Numbered from the stretch's first letter, positions 36,154 to 46,925 are shown. The stretch is 64,000 nt of DNA from Aliihoeflea aestuarii (GCF_024105665.1 NZ_JAAAMK010000002.1:186001-250000); one strand, 5' to 3'. The notes: generated from the letters alone by a model not told the origin. Numbers and translations are program-made.

Positions 36154-37464
36154 ATGCGCCCGCCATCCAATTCGCCCACGAGCGGCTTTTGCCGCGACTG
36201 CCTGACGCTTCAGCGCGAACGCGTTGCGCGTTGCCATGCGTGCGGCAGCCCGCGCCTTATCCGCCACGACGAACTCTACGCGCTTCATCTGGCGCATATC
36301 GATTGCGACGCCTTCTATGCGGCGGTCGAGAAGCGCGACAACCCGGCGCTGCGGGACAAGCCGGTGATCATCGGCGGCGGTACGCGTGGTGTCGTATCGA
36401 CGGCCTGCTACATTGCCCGCATCAAGGGCGTTCGTTCGGCCATGCCGATGTTCAAAGCGTTGGAAGCCTGTCCCGAAGCCATCGTCATCAAGCCCGACAT
36501 GGAAAAATACGTTCGCGTCGGGCGTGAGGTGCGCCAGATGATGGAAGCCCTGACACCGCTCGTCGAACCTTTGTCCATCGACGAAGCCTTTCTCGATCTT
36601 TCCGGCACGGAAGCGCTGCATGGCCGGCCGCCGGCGCTCGTGCTCGGGCACTTTTCCCAACAGGTCGAAAAGGAAATCGGAATCTCGGTTTCGGTCGGGC
36701 TTTCCTACTGCAAATTCCTCGCCAAGGTCGCCTCGGACCTTCGGAAGCCGCGCGGTTTCGCAGTCATCGGCGAGGCGGAGGCGCTCGAATTCCTGGCCGG
36801 CCAGCCGGTGTCGCTGATCTGGGGTGTCGGCAAAGCGTTCAATGCGGTGCTTGAGCGAGACGGAATCCGTACGATCGGGCAGTTGCAGCGCATGGAGCAG
36901 ACAGACCTCATGCGTCGCTATGGTACCATGGGCCAGCGTCTCTATCGGCTCTCGCGCGGAGAGGACGTGCGCCGCGTCTCGTCCGACCGCGAGGCGAAAA
37001 GCGTGTCGGCCGAGACGACCTTCGACACGGATTTGTCACGCGCCGACGACCTCGTCCCGGTCCTTCGGGCACTCAGCGAAAAAGTATCGCGACGCCTGAA
37101 AAAGCACGGTGTTGCCGGCCGAACCGTCGTGCTCAAATTGAAGACAAGCGACTTCAAGACGCGCACTCGTAATCGCGCATTGTCTGATCCAACGCAACTC
37201 GCTGAGCGCATGTTTCAGACCGGCCTCGACATGCTCAGGCACGAGATGGACGGCACGCGTTTCCGGCTGCTCGGCATCGGCGTCAGTGATCTTGCCGACT
37301 CCAGTCGGGCTGACCCGCCCGATCTCGTGGATGTGCGCGGCGGGAAGGCGGCCAAGGCCGAAGGCGCCGTAGACCGCCTGCGCGAAAAGTTCGGCAATAC
37401 GATTGTGGAAACGGGCTATACGTTCGGGCGTCCGCGCAACGGCCGGCCACCGCGCACCGAGTAG
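36154..37464 (+). CDS. dinB: DNA polymerase IV with N-terminal zinc ribbon
   Basis: DinB is a Y-family polymerase that copies past damaged bases. The 436-residue protein starts with a short zinc ribbon (CRDC at 13-16 and CHAC at 27-30) common in Hyphomicrobiales DinB. The polymerase core follows, with [13 protein letters not shown] (Asp50) and SIDEAFLD (Asp143, Glu144) as the metal-binding residues. A thumb, then the little-finger domain after about residue 290, completes it. ATG 36154 gives the expected zinc-ribbon start. A perfect LexA box lies 7 bases upstream, so damage induction is likely. Confidence 0.95.
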   Translation: MRPPSNSPTSGFCRDCLTLQRERVARCHACGSPRLIRHDELYALHLAHIDCDAFYAAVEKRDNPALRDKPVIIGGGTRGVVSTACYIARIKGVRSAMPMFKALEACPEAIVIKPDMEKYVRVGREVRQMMEALTPLVEPLSIDEAFLDLSGTEALHGRPPALVLGHFSQQVEKEIGISVSVGLSYCKFLAKVASDLRKPRGFAVIGEAEALEFLAGQPVSLIWGVGKAFNAVLERDGIRTIGQLQRMEQTDLMRRYGTMGQRLYRLSRGEDVRRVSSDREAKSVSAETTFDTDLSRADDLVPVLRALSEKVSRRLKKHGVAGRTVVLKLKTSDFKTRTRNRALSDPTQLAERMFQTGLDMLRHEMDGTRFRLLGIGVSDLADSSRADPPDLVDVRGGKAAKAEGAVDRLREKFGNTIVETGYTFGRPRNGRPPRTE

Positions 37465-37465
37465 T

Positions 37466-37957
37466 TCACTGACGCTGAAACGAAAGTTGCGAGGTCACGA
37501 TCTGCTCCTGCGTTTCGGGATGTGCCTCTCTGGTCACGATTTGCAGCGAATTGCCGGTCGCCGATAGCGACATGGCGGCCTCGCGTCCACTCTCCGGCCA
37601 CGAAACGGAAAGATTGATCGTATCTCCATCGCGCGTGCCGGCCAGATTCGCGGGACCGTGAATAGAACCCGTATAGGTTCCCGAATAGCTGGTTCCGTCC
37701 ACGGAGAGGTCGGCGCCGATCTCGCGCGACATGATGATCAAGGCGCTACAGGTACCGCGCATCGATACCGCGTCGGCGCTTGTGGTCGACGAAAGCTCGC
37801 AGGTCACATCGACCGGTCCGTCCTCCGGCTTGAGACGAATTTGTCCGCCGCCCGACCATTCCCCTGCCAGCGTTTGCAGAAAGTCGGCCTCGGATGCTGC
37901 GACGGGCATCGCGAATATGCTTACGGCAGTCAGCAGTGCCGGCAGGAGCTTGCGCAT
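37466..37957 (-). CDS. Secreted protein, function unknown
   Basis: A 163-residue exported protein. The signal peptide MRKLLPALLTAVSIFAMPVA ends at ASEAD. The mature part, starting FLQTLAGEWSGGGQIRL, reads like a beta-barrel or lipocalin-like sheet with alternating polar and hydrophobic residues. It has two cysteines (VTCELSS and RGTCSAL) that could form one disulphide. Similar proteins occur in Hyphomicrobiales without a named function. It ends one base from the dinB stop and is probably transcribed alone. Confidence 0.7.
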   Translation of the reverse strand: MRKLLPALLTAVSIFAMPVAASEADFLQTLAGEWSGGGQIRLKPEDGPVDVTCELSSTTSADAVSMRGTCSALIIMSREIGADLSVDGTSYSGTYTGSIHGPANLAGTRDGDTINLSVSWPESGREAAMSLSATGNSLQIVTREAHPETQEQIVTSQLSFQRQ

Positions 37958-38069
37958 GTCGATCCTCTCGCTTCTGAACGAGGGACAACGCCCGAGCGGC
38001 GCAATCAGGTCATTTCTGCGTGCAAATTCGCGTTACCACCCCAAAGCCGCCATTATGGTCGAACTCCGG

Positions 38070-41000
38070 CTACACCAATTCCACATCGACGACGCCCGGA
38101 ACCGCTTTCATCGCCGAGGCGATTTGTGGCGACAGGCGATAGCGATCGGGAAGCTCGACCTCGATCTCGCCCTGCCCGCCCTCGCGGATGACGACGAAAC
38201 TCACCTGCCCCTCGCCGCGCTGGCCAAGCTGTCCGGTCAGCATCGCAAGTGGCGACGGATCGCGCAGGAAGATACGTAGCGCCTTCTGGACGCGACATGC
38301 CTCGTCCTCCAGCGATTGCATCGTCTGAACACGCAGATTGACGCCCTCAGGTCGGTTTTCCGCCGCAACTGTCACGACCACCGATTTGCCCGGCTCGAGA
38401 AGATCGCGATATTGCGCCAGCATCTCGGAGAACAGGACAGCCTCATACTGGCCCGTCGCATCCGACAACTGCAGGATCGCCATCTTGTTGCCGGTCTTGG
38501 TTCGTCGCTCCTGACGCGACGTGATGGTGCCGGCCAGCCGTCCGGCCGATGCACCACGCTTCACTGCGGCCTGGAATTCAGTCCAGTTCTGGACACGCAG
38601 TTTTTCGAGCGTTGACTTGTATTCGTCCAGCGGATGCGCCGACAGATAAAATCCGACCGCATTGAATTCGCGATGAAGCCGTTCGGCCGGCAACCACGGT
38701 TCGGCCAGCGGCAGATGCAGCTTTTCGGGCTCCGCACCCATCGCGGCGCCGAAAATGTCGGCCTGCCCGCTCGCCGCGTTCTCACTGACGCGCGCGGCAA
38801 GGCCCATCATCCGGTCGAGCCCTGCGGCAAGGGCGGCGCGATCATGCCCGAAGCAATCAAACGCACCGGCCGCGATCAGGCTTTCGAAGACGCGTTTACC
38901 GACGATCTTGGGATCAATCCGCGAGCAGAAGTCTTCGAGGCTCTGAAACGGACGCTCCTTGCGCACCTCGACGATGTGGTCGACCGCGCCTTCGCCGACC
39001 CCCTTGATCGCCGCCAGCGCGTAGAAAATCTTCTTCTCGCCGACCTCGAACGGCCGATGGCTCGTCATCACCGATGGCGGTACGACCTCAATGCCGAGAC
39101 GCATCGCATCCTGTCTGAAATCAGATAGTTTCTCGGTGTTGTTCATGTCGTACGTCATCGACGCAGCGAGAAATTCAGTCGGATAGTGCGCCTTGAGATA
39201 CGCCGTCTGATAGGAGACGATGGCGTAGGCGGCCGCGTGGCTCTTATTGAAGCCGTAGTCGGCGAACTTGGCGAGCAGGTCGAAGATGAAGTTCGATTGC
39301 GGCTTGGTCACGCCCCGCTCGACAGCGCCGTCGACGAAGCGGACCCGCTGCTTGTCCATCTCGGCGCGGATTTTCTTGCCCATGGCACGGCGCAAAAGAT
39401 CGGCTTCGCCGAGCGAATAGCCCGCGAGTTCCTGCGCGATCTGCATCACCTGTTCCTGGTAAACGATGACGCCCTGCGTCTCCTTCACAAGATGATCGAT
39501 CTTGGGATGGATCGACGCGATTTCCTCGTCGCCATGCTTGCGGGCGTTGTAGATCGGGATGTTCTCCATCGGACCCGGCCGATAGAGCGCGACTAGCGCG
39601 ATGATGTCCTCGATACAGTCGGGCTTCATGCCGACCAGCGCCTTTCGCATGCCCGCCGATTCCACCTGGAAGACGCCGACCGTCTCGCCGCGCGACAGCA
39701 TGGCGTAAGTTTCGGGATCATAGAGCGGTATGTTCGACAGGTCTATGTCGACACCGCGCCGCTTGATCAGATCGACTGCCCGTTGCAGCACCGTGAGCGT
39801 CTTGAGCCCCAGAAAGTCGAACTTCACCAGGCCGGCCTGCTCGACCCATTTCATATTGAACTGGGTGACCGGCATGTCCGAGCGCGGATCGCGATACATC
39901 GGCACGAGCTGCCAGAGCGGCCGGTCTCCGATGACGATGCCGGCGGCGTGCGTCGATGCGTGACGGTAGAGCCCTTCGAGCTTCATCGCGATGTCGAGCA
40001 GGTTCTGGACGACCGGCTCCTTCTCGACCTCCTCGGCGAAGCGCGGCTCGGCCTCGACCGCGTCCTTGAGCTTCACCGGGTTGGCGGGGTTGGCCGGCAC
40101 CATCTTGCACAGCCGGTCCACCTGCCCATAGGGCATCTGGAGCACGCGACCGACATCGCGCAGAACGGCGCGCGCCTGAAGCGTTCCGAACGTGATGATC
40201 TGCCCCACCTGCTCGCGTCCGTACTTGCCCTGCACGTAGCGGATCACCTCCTCGCGCCGGTCTTGGCAGAAATCGATATCGAAATCCGGCATCGACACGC
40301 GTTCCGGATTGAGGAAGCGCTCGAAAAGCAGCGAGAACCGCAGCGGATCGACGTCGGTGATGGTCAGCGCATAGGCGACGAGCGAACCCGCGCCCGAACC
40401 GCGTCCCGGCCCCACGGGAATGCCTTGCGCTTTGCCCCATTTGATGAAGTCGGCAACGATCAGGAAGTAGCCGGGAAATTTCATACGGGTGATGATGCCG
40501 AGCTCGAATGCGAGGCGCTCGCGATAATCCTCGACCGTATAGCCCGCCGTCGGCCCATGCGCGGCAAGCCGTGCATCCAGCCCTTCGCGTGCCTGCCGCG
40601 CCAGTTCGTCGGCTTCGGCCTGGATGGCGGCTTCCGCATCGTCGGAGTCGCCGGTGAAGCGAGGCAGGATCGGCGCGCGGATTGTGGGATAGTACGAACA
40701 GCGTCGGGCGATCTCGATGGTCGAATCCAGCGCTTCCGGCAGATCCTGAAAAAGTTCGGCCATTTCAGCCTGCGAGCGCAGGAAATGGTCCGGCGTCAAA
40801 CGCCGACGGTCGTCGACCGCCACCACCGACCCTGCCGCAATGGCCATCAGCGCATCATGCGCATCGTAATCGTCGGAGATCGGGAAAAACGCTTCGTTTG
40901 TTGCGACCAGCGGCAGATCGTGCGTGTAGGCAAGGTCGATACTCGCCGCCTCGATGGCGCGGTCGTATCCGACAGGCCGTTGCAACTCGACATAGAGCCT

Positions 41001-41525
41001 GTCGCCATACCATTCCCTGAGCTTCAGGAGACGCTGGGCGGCCAAAGCCGGCTGTTCCACTTTCATGGCAGCGCCGATAGGCCCGCGCTCCCCACCCGTC
41101 AGACAGATGATCCCCTCGGCGCGCGCTGGTAGCCAGCCGGCATCGACCTGCACCGGTTCACCCGCCGGTACGTCGAGATAGGACTTGCTGACGAGGTCGA
41201 CCAAATTGGCGTAGCCCGTCTCATTCGCTGCGATCAGGACGAGCGGTGCGAGCCCGCGGTCAAAACGTCGGTCGTTGCCACGCCCGTTCTCCGCCATATC
41301 AGCGAAATTCACGTCGATCTGGCAGCCGACGATCGGTTGAACACCGTCCTTGACGGCCTTTTGGGCGAATTCGAGCGCGCCGAACAGATTGTTCGTGTCG
41401 GCGATGCCGATGGCCGGTGCCCGGTCTTTGACGGCATGACCGATGATCTTGCCGATCGGCAGCGCGCCTTCCAGCAGCGAATAGGCCGAGTGGACACGCA
41501 AATGGATAAAGTCACTGGAGGTCAT
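38070..41525 (-). CDS. dnaE: DNA polymerase III subunit alpha
   Basis: DnaE is the replicative polymerase. The 1151-residue protein has the full DnaE1 order. A PHP domain comes first (FIHLRVHSAYSLLEGALPIG), then palm and fingers with PGRGSGAGSLVAY and MPDFDIDFCQDRREEVI, which carry the catalytic aspartates. The tandem helix-hairpin-helix region follows, then an OB-fold near ERRTKTGNKMAILQLSD and a C-terminal clamp/tau-binding part. Length fits DnaE1, not the damage-inducible ImuC/DnaE2, and no imuA or imuB neighbours are present. A 73-base spacer separates it from the DUF2267 locus. Confidence 0.97.
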   Translation of the reverse strand: MTSSDFIHLRVHSAYSLLEGALPIGKIIGHAVKDRAPAIGIADTNNLFGALEFAQKAVKDGVQPIVGCQIDVNFADMAENGRGNDRRFDRGLAPLVLIAANETGYANLVDLVSKSYLDVPAGEPVQVDAGWLPARAEGIICLTGGERGPIGAAMKVEQPALAAQRLLKLREWYGDRLYVELQRPVGYDRAIEAASIDLAYTHDLPLVATNEAFFPISDDYDAHDALMAIAAGSVVAVDDRRRLTPDHFLRSQAEMAELFQDLPEALDSTIEIARRCSYYPTIRAPILPRFTGDSDDAEAAIQAEADELARQAREGLDARLAAHGPTAGYTVEDYRERLAFELGIITRMKFPGYFLIVADFIKWGKAQGIPVGPGRGSGAGSLVAYALTITDVDPLRFSLLFERFLNPERVSMPDFDIDFCQDRREEVIRYVQGKYGREQVGQIITFGTLQARAVLRDVGRVLQMPYGQVDRLCKMVPANPANPVKLKDAVEAEPRFAEEVEKEPVVQNLLDIAMKLEGLYRHASTHAAGIVIGDRPLWQLVPMYRDPRSDMPVTQFNMKWVEQAGLVKFDFLGLKTLTVLQRAVDLIKRRGVDIDLSNIPLYDPETYAMLSRGETVGVFQVESAGMRKALVGMKPDCIEDIIALVALYRPGPMENIPIYNARKHGDEEIASIHPKIDHLVKETQGVIVYQEQVMQIAQELAGYSLGEADLLRRAMGKKIRAEMDKQRVRFVDGAVERGVTKPQSNFIFDLLAKFADYGFNKSHAAAYAIVSYQTAYLKAHYPTEFLAASMTYDMNNTEKLSDFRQDAMRLGIEVVPPSVMTSHRPFEVGEKKIFYALAAIKGVGEGAVDHIVEVRKERPFQSLEDFCSRIDPKIVGKRVFESLIAAGAFDCFGHDRAALAAGLDRMMGLAARVSENAASGQADIFGAAMGAEPEKLHLPLAEPWLPAERLHREFNAVGFYLSAHPLDEYKSTLEKLRVQNWTEFQAAVKRGASAGRLAGTITSRQERRTKTGNKMAILQLSDATGQYEAVLFSEMLAQYRDLLEPGKSVVVTVAAENRPEGVNLRVQTMQSLEDEACRVQKALRIFLRDPSPLAMLTGQLGQRGEGQVSFVVIREGGQGEIEVELPDRYRLSPQIASAMKAVPGVVDVELV

Positions 41526-41598
41526 TGGAACTCGTATTCGGCAGAGTGTCGGCAGGAGAAGAACTCATCGGTCATTTCAACCGAGTCCCGCCCCATTG

Positions 41599-42052
41599 TC
41601 ACGCGCGACCGGCCGTCTCCGGCTCGTTCTCCCGGCCTTTCCAGAATTCGTGCGCCTTCCCCGGAAGCCGATCCAGCGCCTTGTTGAAGGTGATCGGATC
41701 GACGTGGTGGCGCAAGACAGTCGCGACGATCTCGATCGCCTCATCCGGCGAAAAGTCATGATTGGCTCGCCATGACCGTACTTCCTCATTGAGACTTCTC
41801 ATATCGCCAAAGCCGCGCATCTTCTCGTGGACGTTCCAATCCTTGACGAAGACGGCCCGCAGAACCGCCGGCAAGGCGTCGGCAAAAAAACAGCCCTTCG
41901 CCGATCGTCACGCGCCGGCGGAAAACGCGCAGGACGGATTCCAGCGTTTGATAGGTTTGATGACGCGTATCATGGCCCAGAGCTTGTCTCAGCGCTTCGA
42001 CGAATCGATCGAAATCTTCGCTTGCGCGCGCATATTCGAGCGGCATTGGCAT
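41599..42052 (-). pseudogene. DUF2267 gene split by a +1 frameshift in a seven-T run
   Basis: Two partial frames on the minus strand together make one DUF2267 protein of about 150 residues. The first starts at ATG 42052 behind a GAGGAG site and encodes MPMPLEYARASEDFDRFVEA to GEGLFF. The second resumes ADALPAVLRAVFVKDWNV and runs to FWKGRENE near 41599. They join at T7 on the coding strand (A7 at 41884-41890). With six T the frame is intact; with seven it shifts and reads on into unrelated sequence. Possible explanations are a real inactivating mutation, a homopolymer sequencing error, or slippage on the T run. The family's function is unknown. Confidence 0.8.
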
Positions 42053-42136
42053 AGCATGTCTCCTCGCAGATCGGCTTGTCATCGGCGCCGAAAGCTGTGA
42101 AACCTGCCGCAAAACGTAACGAGGAGAATTGTCGAC

Positions 42137-43264
<1,128 letters not shown>

Positions 43265-43382
43265 CACTCGCTGCAAAAAGCGTTCGTCGTTTGGCACCAA
43301 TCGGAGCATCGCGCGTTCATGAGCAGCGCCCGGCATCTTTGCCGTGCGCATTCTATGGATTCGTCAGATTGAGGACGCTTCG

Positions 43383-44195
43383 ATGACCCGCTCCAAGTCT
43401 TTAGCCGCTCTGGCCTTCGGTGCCTCGCTTCTTGCTCTTTCCGCTTGCGGCGAAGAGCAGCAACAGCAATCCAGCGAGGCTCCGCCCCCGGCCACGCAGC
43501 AGCAGGACGATGCCGGACAGGCGCTTGACGATGCCGGCGATGCGGCGAACGACGCGCTGTCGCGTCTTCGCGACGCGGCCGGCCAGACGGCGGAAGAAGC
43601 CGGGCGTCTTGCCGGCGAGGCACGCGAGCGGGCCGAGCGCGCGCTTGAGGACGCCGGCCCGACGATCGACCAGGCGCGCGATATTGCGGGTCGAATCGGC
43701 CAGTCGATCGAGGAAATCGCCCAGCAGGCGCGTCAGGATTTGACCGATGCCGCGGCCGCGCTGGAACGCCGCATCGCGTCGGAAACGGGCGGGACGGTGC
43801 CTGACGAGCCGGTCGGCGATCCCGCCGCGCTGCTCGGTCCCGAAGACGAACTCAGCGCCGACACCCGCGCTGCCGCTCGGGCATCCATGGCCCATGTCGG
43901 GTCAGACTATGTGGGTGCCTGGGCCGCGAGCGCGGAAAGCTGCGCCCGCATCGACCGGGAGCCGCTCGAAATGTTCGCCGTCATCACGCCGACGACGATG
44001 CGCCGCTATGAGAGCGTCTGCAACATAGAGCCCGCCGAAACGGTCAACGGAGAGACGACCGTCGCGGCCTCCTGCATCGCGGAAGGCATGGAAGAAGAGC
44101 GCCAGATCAGCTTCGATACCAGTGAGACGAATACCCTCCGCATTTCGCAGGGCGACAATGACGGCATTCCGCTCGTCCGGTGCAGCCTTCCGTGA
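43383..44195 (+). CDS. Putative lipoprotein with long helical region
   Basis: A 270-residue lipoprotein. The signal peptide ends in the lipobox LSAC (Cys near residue 22). A Gln/Ser/Pro stretch follows, then about 100 residues rich in Ala, Glu, Asp, Gln and Arg with apolipoprotein-like spacing (for example AGRLAGEARERAERALEDAG), predicted to form amphipathic or coiled-coil helices. The C-terminal ~90 residues, from SMAHVGSDYVGAWAASAESC, form a compact domain with four cysteines. I do not recognise the C-terminal domain. It overlaps the next gene by GTGA and is the first of a coupled chain ending in fghA. Confidence 0.7.
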   Translation: MTRSKSLAALAFGASLLALSACGEEQQQQSSEAPPPATQQQDDAGQALDDAGDAANDALSRLRDAAGQTAEEAGRLAGEARERAERALEDAGPTIDQARDIAGRIGQSIEEIAQQARQDLTDAAAALERRIASETGGTVPDEPVGDPAALLGPEDELSADTRAAARASMAHVGSDYVGAWAASAESCARIDREPLEMFAVITPTTMRRYESVCNIEPAETVNGETTVAASCIAEGMEEERQISFDTSETNTLRISQGDNDGIPLVRCSLP

Positions 44196-44653
44196 GCGGT
44201 CCGGCCATCTTCGTCGACGCCGACGCCTGCCCTGTAAAGGACGAGGTCGTGAAAGTCGCCGAGCGCCATGACCGCGTCGTCACCTTCGTTGCCAATGGCG
44301 GTCTGCGGCCCTCGCGCGATCCGATGATCCGCAACGTCGTCGTCTCGGGGAAATTCGATGCCGCCGACGACTGGATCGTCGAAAACGCATCGACCAACGA
44401 CATCGTCGTGACCGCCGACGTGCCGTTGGCTGCGCGCTGCGTGGAAAAAGGATGTCATGTCCTCGGCATGAACGGCAGCGCCTTCACGCCCGAAACGATC
44501 GGCATGGCGGTGGCCATGCGCGATCTGAAGCAGACCTTGCGGGAATCCGGCGAAATCAAGGGATACAACGCACCGTTTTCGCAGCGCGACCGCTCCGCCT
44601 TTCTTTCATCTCTGGACCGGACGGTGCGACGCGCGTTACATGCGGCGGCATGA
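44192..44653 (+). CDS. YaiI/YqxD family protein (DUF188)
   Basis: A 153-residue protein of the UPF0178/DUF188 family. The PIN-like start AIFVDADACPVKDEVVKVAE has the conserved acidic residues. TNDIVVTADVPLAARCVEKG and GSAFTPETIGMAVAMRDL complete the signature. The fold is related to nucleases, but no activity is established. GTG 44192 overlaps the previous stop (GTGA). GTG 44180 would add four residues. The stop overlaps the next gene by ATGA. It acts in the cytoplasm, as no signal peptide is present. Confidence 0.88.
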   Translation: MSGPAIFVDADACPVKDEVVKVAERHDRVVTFVANGGLRPSRDPMIRNVVVSGKFDAADDWIVENASTNDIVVTADVPLAARCVEKGCHVLGMNGSAFTPETIGMAVAMRDLKQTLRESGEIKGYNAPFSQRDRSAFLSSLDRTVRRALHAAA

Positions 44654-45264
44654 GACGGCGCCGTCGCCATTTCCCGTTCTACGTCGCGACATTGGCCGCG
44701 ATGGCGGGACTCGTCATGGGCGCGGCGATCGGCGTTCCGGCAGCGCCCGTTCTTGCCGCCAACCTGTTTTTCATCTGCTATCTCGTCTTCGCGCTTCGCG
44801 CCCTTGCGCGGCTGGAACCGCGACATGTAATGGAAGCCGCCGGCGATGACGACCTGCCGGTCGCGCTGATCTTTCTCGTCACGCTGGCGGCGGCAGGAGC
44901 CTCGCTCGCCGCCCTGTTCGTTCTGGTCAATAGCGATGATTCACCGCAAGCTGTAAATCTCATCATTACGCTGGCAGCCGTACCGCTTGGCTGGCTGACC
45001 GTTCACATCATGGCGGCAATGCACTACGCCCATGTCTACTGGAACGGCGGCAAAGGCATCGGTTTCCCCGAAACGAAAGAGCCGTCCGGCATCGATTTCA
45101 TCTATTTTTCGCTGACGATCGGCATGACGGCGCAGACCTCCGACGTCGCGGCGACGACAGCGGACATGCGCCGTCTCGTGGTCATCCACGGCGTCGTTTC
45201 CTTCTTCTTCAACACGGTCATTTTGGCCGCGGTCGTCAATTCGGCCGTCAGCATCGGCAAATGA
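44650..45264 (+). CDS. DUF1345 family membrane protein
   Basis: A 204-residue inner-membrane protein starting MRRRRRHFPFYVATLAAMAG, a positive cytoplasmic N-terminus before the first of about five hydrophobic helices. The DUF1345 part includes AAMHYAHVYWNGG, GIDFIYFSLTIGMTAQTSDV and SFFFNTVILAAVVNSAVS. The region around FIYFSLTIGMTAQTSDV resembles a potassium-channel pore helix and selectivity turn in layout, but no transport activity is proven for the family. It is coupled by ATGA to the YaiI gene, and fghA follows 7 bases later. Confidence 0.85.
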   Translation: MRRRRRHFPFYVATLAAMAGLVMGAAIGVPAAPVLAANLFFICYLVFALRALARLEPRHVMEAAGDDDLPVALIFLVTLAAAGASLAALFVLVNSDDSPQAVNLIITLAAVPLGWLTVHIMAAMHYAHVYWNGGKGIGFPETKEPSGIDFIYFSLTIGMTAQTSDVAATTADMRRLVVIHGVVSFFFNTVILAAVVNSAVSIGK

Positions 45265-45271
45265 GGAAAGC

Positions 45272-46120
45272 ATGAAGACCATTTCGACCGCGAAATCGCA
45301 TGGCGGCACGCAGGGCGTTTATTCGCACGCTTCGGAAAGCTGCGCCTGCGACATGACCTTTGCGGTCTTCGTTCCGCCGCAGGCCAAGGACGGCCCCTGC
45401 CCGGTCGTCTGGTATCTGTCGGGTCTGACCTGCACCCACGCCAATGTTATGGACAAGGGCGAATACCGGAAAATGGCGGCTGAACTTGGCCTCATAATCG
45501 TCTGCCCGGACACCAGTCCGCGCGGCGATGCCGTCGCCGACGAACCGGACAACTGGCAGTTCGGCAAGGGCGCGGGCTTTTATCTGGATGCGACACAAGA
45601 GCCTTTTGCCCCTCACTATCGCATGTACACCTACGTCGCCGAAGAACTGCCGAAGCTGATTGGCGACAACTTTACCGCCGACATGTCGCGTCAATCGATC
45701 TTCGGCCATTCCATGGGCGGTCACGGCGCGATGACGATCGCGCTGAAGCATCCCGATCGATTCAAATCCTGCTCCGCCTTCGCGCCGATCGTCCAGCCTT
45801 CGACGGCGGGATGGTCGAAGCCCGCGCTGGAGAAATATCTCGGAACCGACGCAACGAACTGGCGCGCTTATGACGCGACAGCTCTGGTCGAAGATGGCGC
45901 GCGGTTTCCTGAGTTCCTCATTGACCAAGGCGCGGCGGATGGCTTTCTTGACGAGGGCCTGCGGCCGTGGCTCTTCGAAGACGTCTGCAAGGATACCGGT
46001 ATCAGCCTCACATTGCGGATGCAGGAAGGCTACGATCACTCCTATTTCTTCATTTCGACCTTCATGGATGATCACCTTCGCTGGCATGGCGAACGCCTTT
46101 TTGCTCCCGATGAGGTTTAG
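45272..46120 (+). CDS. fghA: S-formylglutathione hydrolase
   Basis: FghA hydrolyses S-formylglutathione to formate and glutathione, the second step of formaldehyde detoxification after FrmA. The 282-residue alpha/beta hydrolase has the nucleophile elbow FGHSMGGHGAM (Ser147), VWYLSGLTCTHANVM near the oxyanion hole, and late Asp and His in the regions LIDQGAADGFLD and EGYDHSYFFI. Length is typical. GAGGAAAG lies just before ATG 45272, overlapping the end of the DUF1345 gene, so it is in the same transcript as the three genes before it. Confidence 0.96.
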   Translation: MKTISTAKSHGGTQGVYSHASESCACDMTFAVFVPPQAKDGPCPVVWYLSGLTCTHANVMDKGEYRKMAAELGLIIVCPDTSPRGDAVADEPDNWQFGKGAGFYLDATQEPFAPHYRMYTYVAEELPKLIGDNFTADMSRQSIFGHSMGGHGAMTIALKHPDRFKSCSAFAPIVQPSTAGWSKPALEKYLGTDATNWRAYDATALVEDGARFPEFLIDQGAADGFLDEGLRPWLFEDVCKDTGISLTLRMQEGYDHSYFFISTFMDDHLRWHGERLFAPDEV

Positions 46121-46254
46121 TCAAAGTTCGCATATCTCTGTTTTGACGATGTTTTCCTTTCAGCGGTTGCGATGGGCGATCCCTTCCTACATGCTTACGC
46201 CGCTGTCGTTCCGGCAGTGGCAACCACGGAAATGACGACGGAAAGGGGTGGCAG

Positions 46255-46662
46255 GTGCCTGACACCACGACGATTTATTCTGAGAATCCGGACCTCGACA
46301 CGCTTGGCGGACGCTTGTCGCGTGCACGCGACGCGGTCGGGATGACCACCGCGCAATTGGCGCGGCGGCTCGGCGTTCAGACGGCGACTTTGCAGGCCTG
46401 GGAAAGCGACCGGTCGCAGCCGCGTGCCAACAGGCTTTCGATGCTGGCTGGCGTTCTCAATGTCAGCCTGTCATGGCTGCTCTACGGCGTTGGAACGGCG
46501 CCCGTTGACGAGGATTTGCGCGATGAAACCGTCCGCGCCATCTCGGCGCAGCTTACAGAATTGAAGCGCCTTCATGCGCAGAGCGCCGCCGTCATCACGC
46601 AGATCGAGGAAGAGTTGAGGATATTCGCCCGCGAGGGTGACAACGCCGGGGCGATCGGCTAG
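46255..46662 (+). CDS. XRE-family helix-turn-helix regulator
   Basis: A 135-residue protein with an XRE/Cro-type helix-turn-helix in residues ~15-75: GGRLSRARDAVGMTTAQLAR, then LGVQTATLQAWESDRSQPRA. A C-terminal helical part, ISAQLTELKRLHAQSAAVIT, may form a coiled-coil dimer. No ligand domain is visible. The start is GTG 46255 with AAGGGG upstream. It lies directly before the glycine riboswitch of the gcv operon. Control of gcv is possible but not shown. The spacer before it holds a GTCAAA/TTTGAC inverted repeat at 46120-46147. Confidence 0.85.
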   Translation: MPDTTTIYSENPDLDTLGGRLSRARDAVGMTTAQLARRLGVQTATLQAWESDRSQPRANRLSMLAGVLNVSLSWLLYGVGTAPVDEDLRDETVRAISAQLTELKRLHAQSAAVITQIEEELRIFAREGDNAGAIG

Positions 46663-46692
46663 GTTCGCGGCGTCAGGAGCGTCAAGCTCCGC

Positions 46693-46880
46693 CGGTTCGC
46701 GGGAGAGAGCAGCATCGCTGCCGCCGAAGGGGAAATCGCCCGAAATCTCTCAGGCAAAAGAACCGTTTGCCGGTCAAGACACTCTGGAAAGTCGAGGCTC
46801 GTCCTCGCGCCGAAGGTGTAAGCGTTGCCGACAGAGTTCCGGCCGCGCAAGTCTCTCAGGCTTCCGACAGAGGGGCACGA
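46693..46880 (+). ncRNA. Tandem glycine riboswitch upstream of gcvT
   Basis: Two aptamers of the gcvT/glycine class lie in series in the gcv leader. The first has GGGAGAGAGC, then GCCGAAGGGGAAA and CTCTCAGGCAAAAGAACC. The second has CGCCGAAGGTGTAAGCG and TCTCTCAGGCTTCCGACAG. The doubled CTCTCAGGC and CCGAAGG motifs are diagnostic. In this class glycine binding raises expression of the glycine cleavage genes. The segment ends about 45 bases before the gcvT ATG, leaving room for an expression platform over the ribosome site TGGAGG. Confidence 0.93.
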
Positions 46881-46925
46881 ACAGGCCGCGTCAGCGGCGG
46901 AATGCGTGCGACTTCTGGAGGCCTG

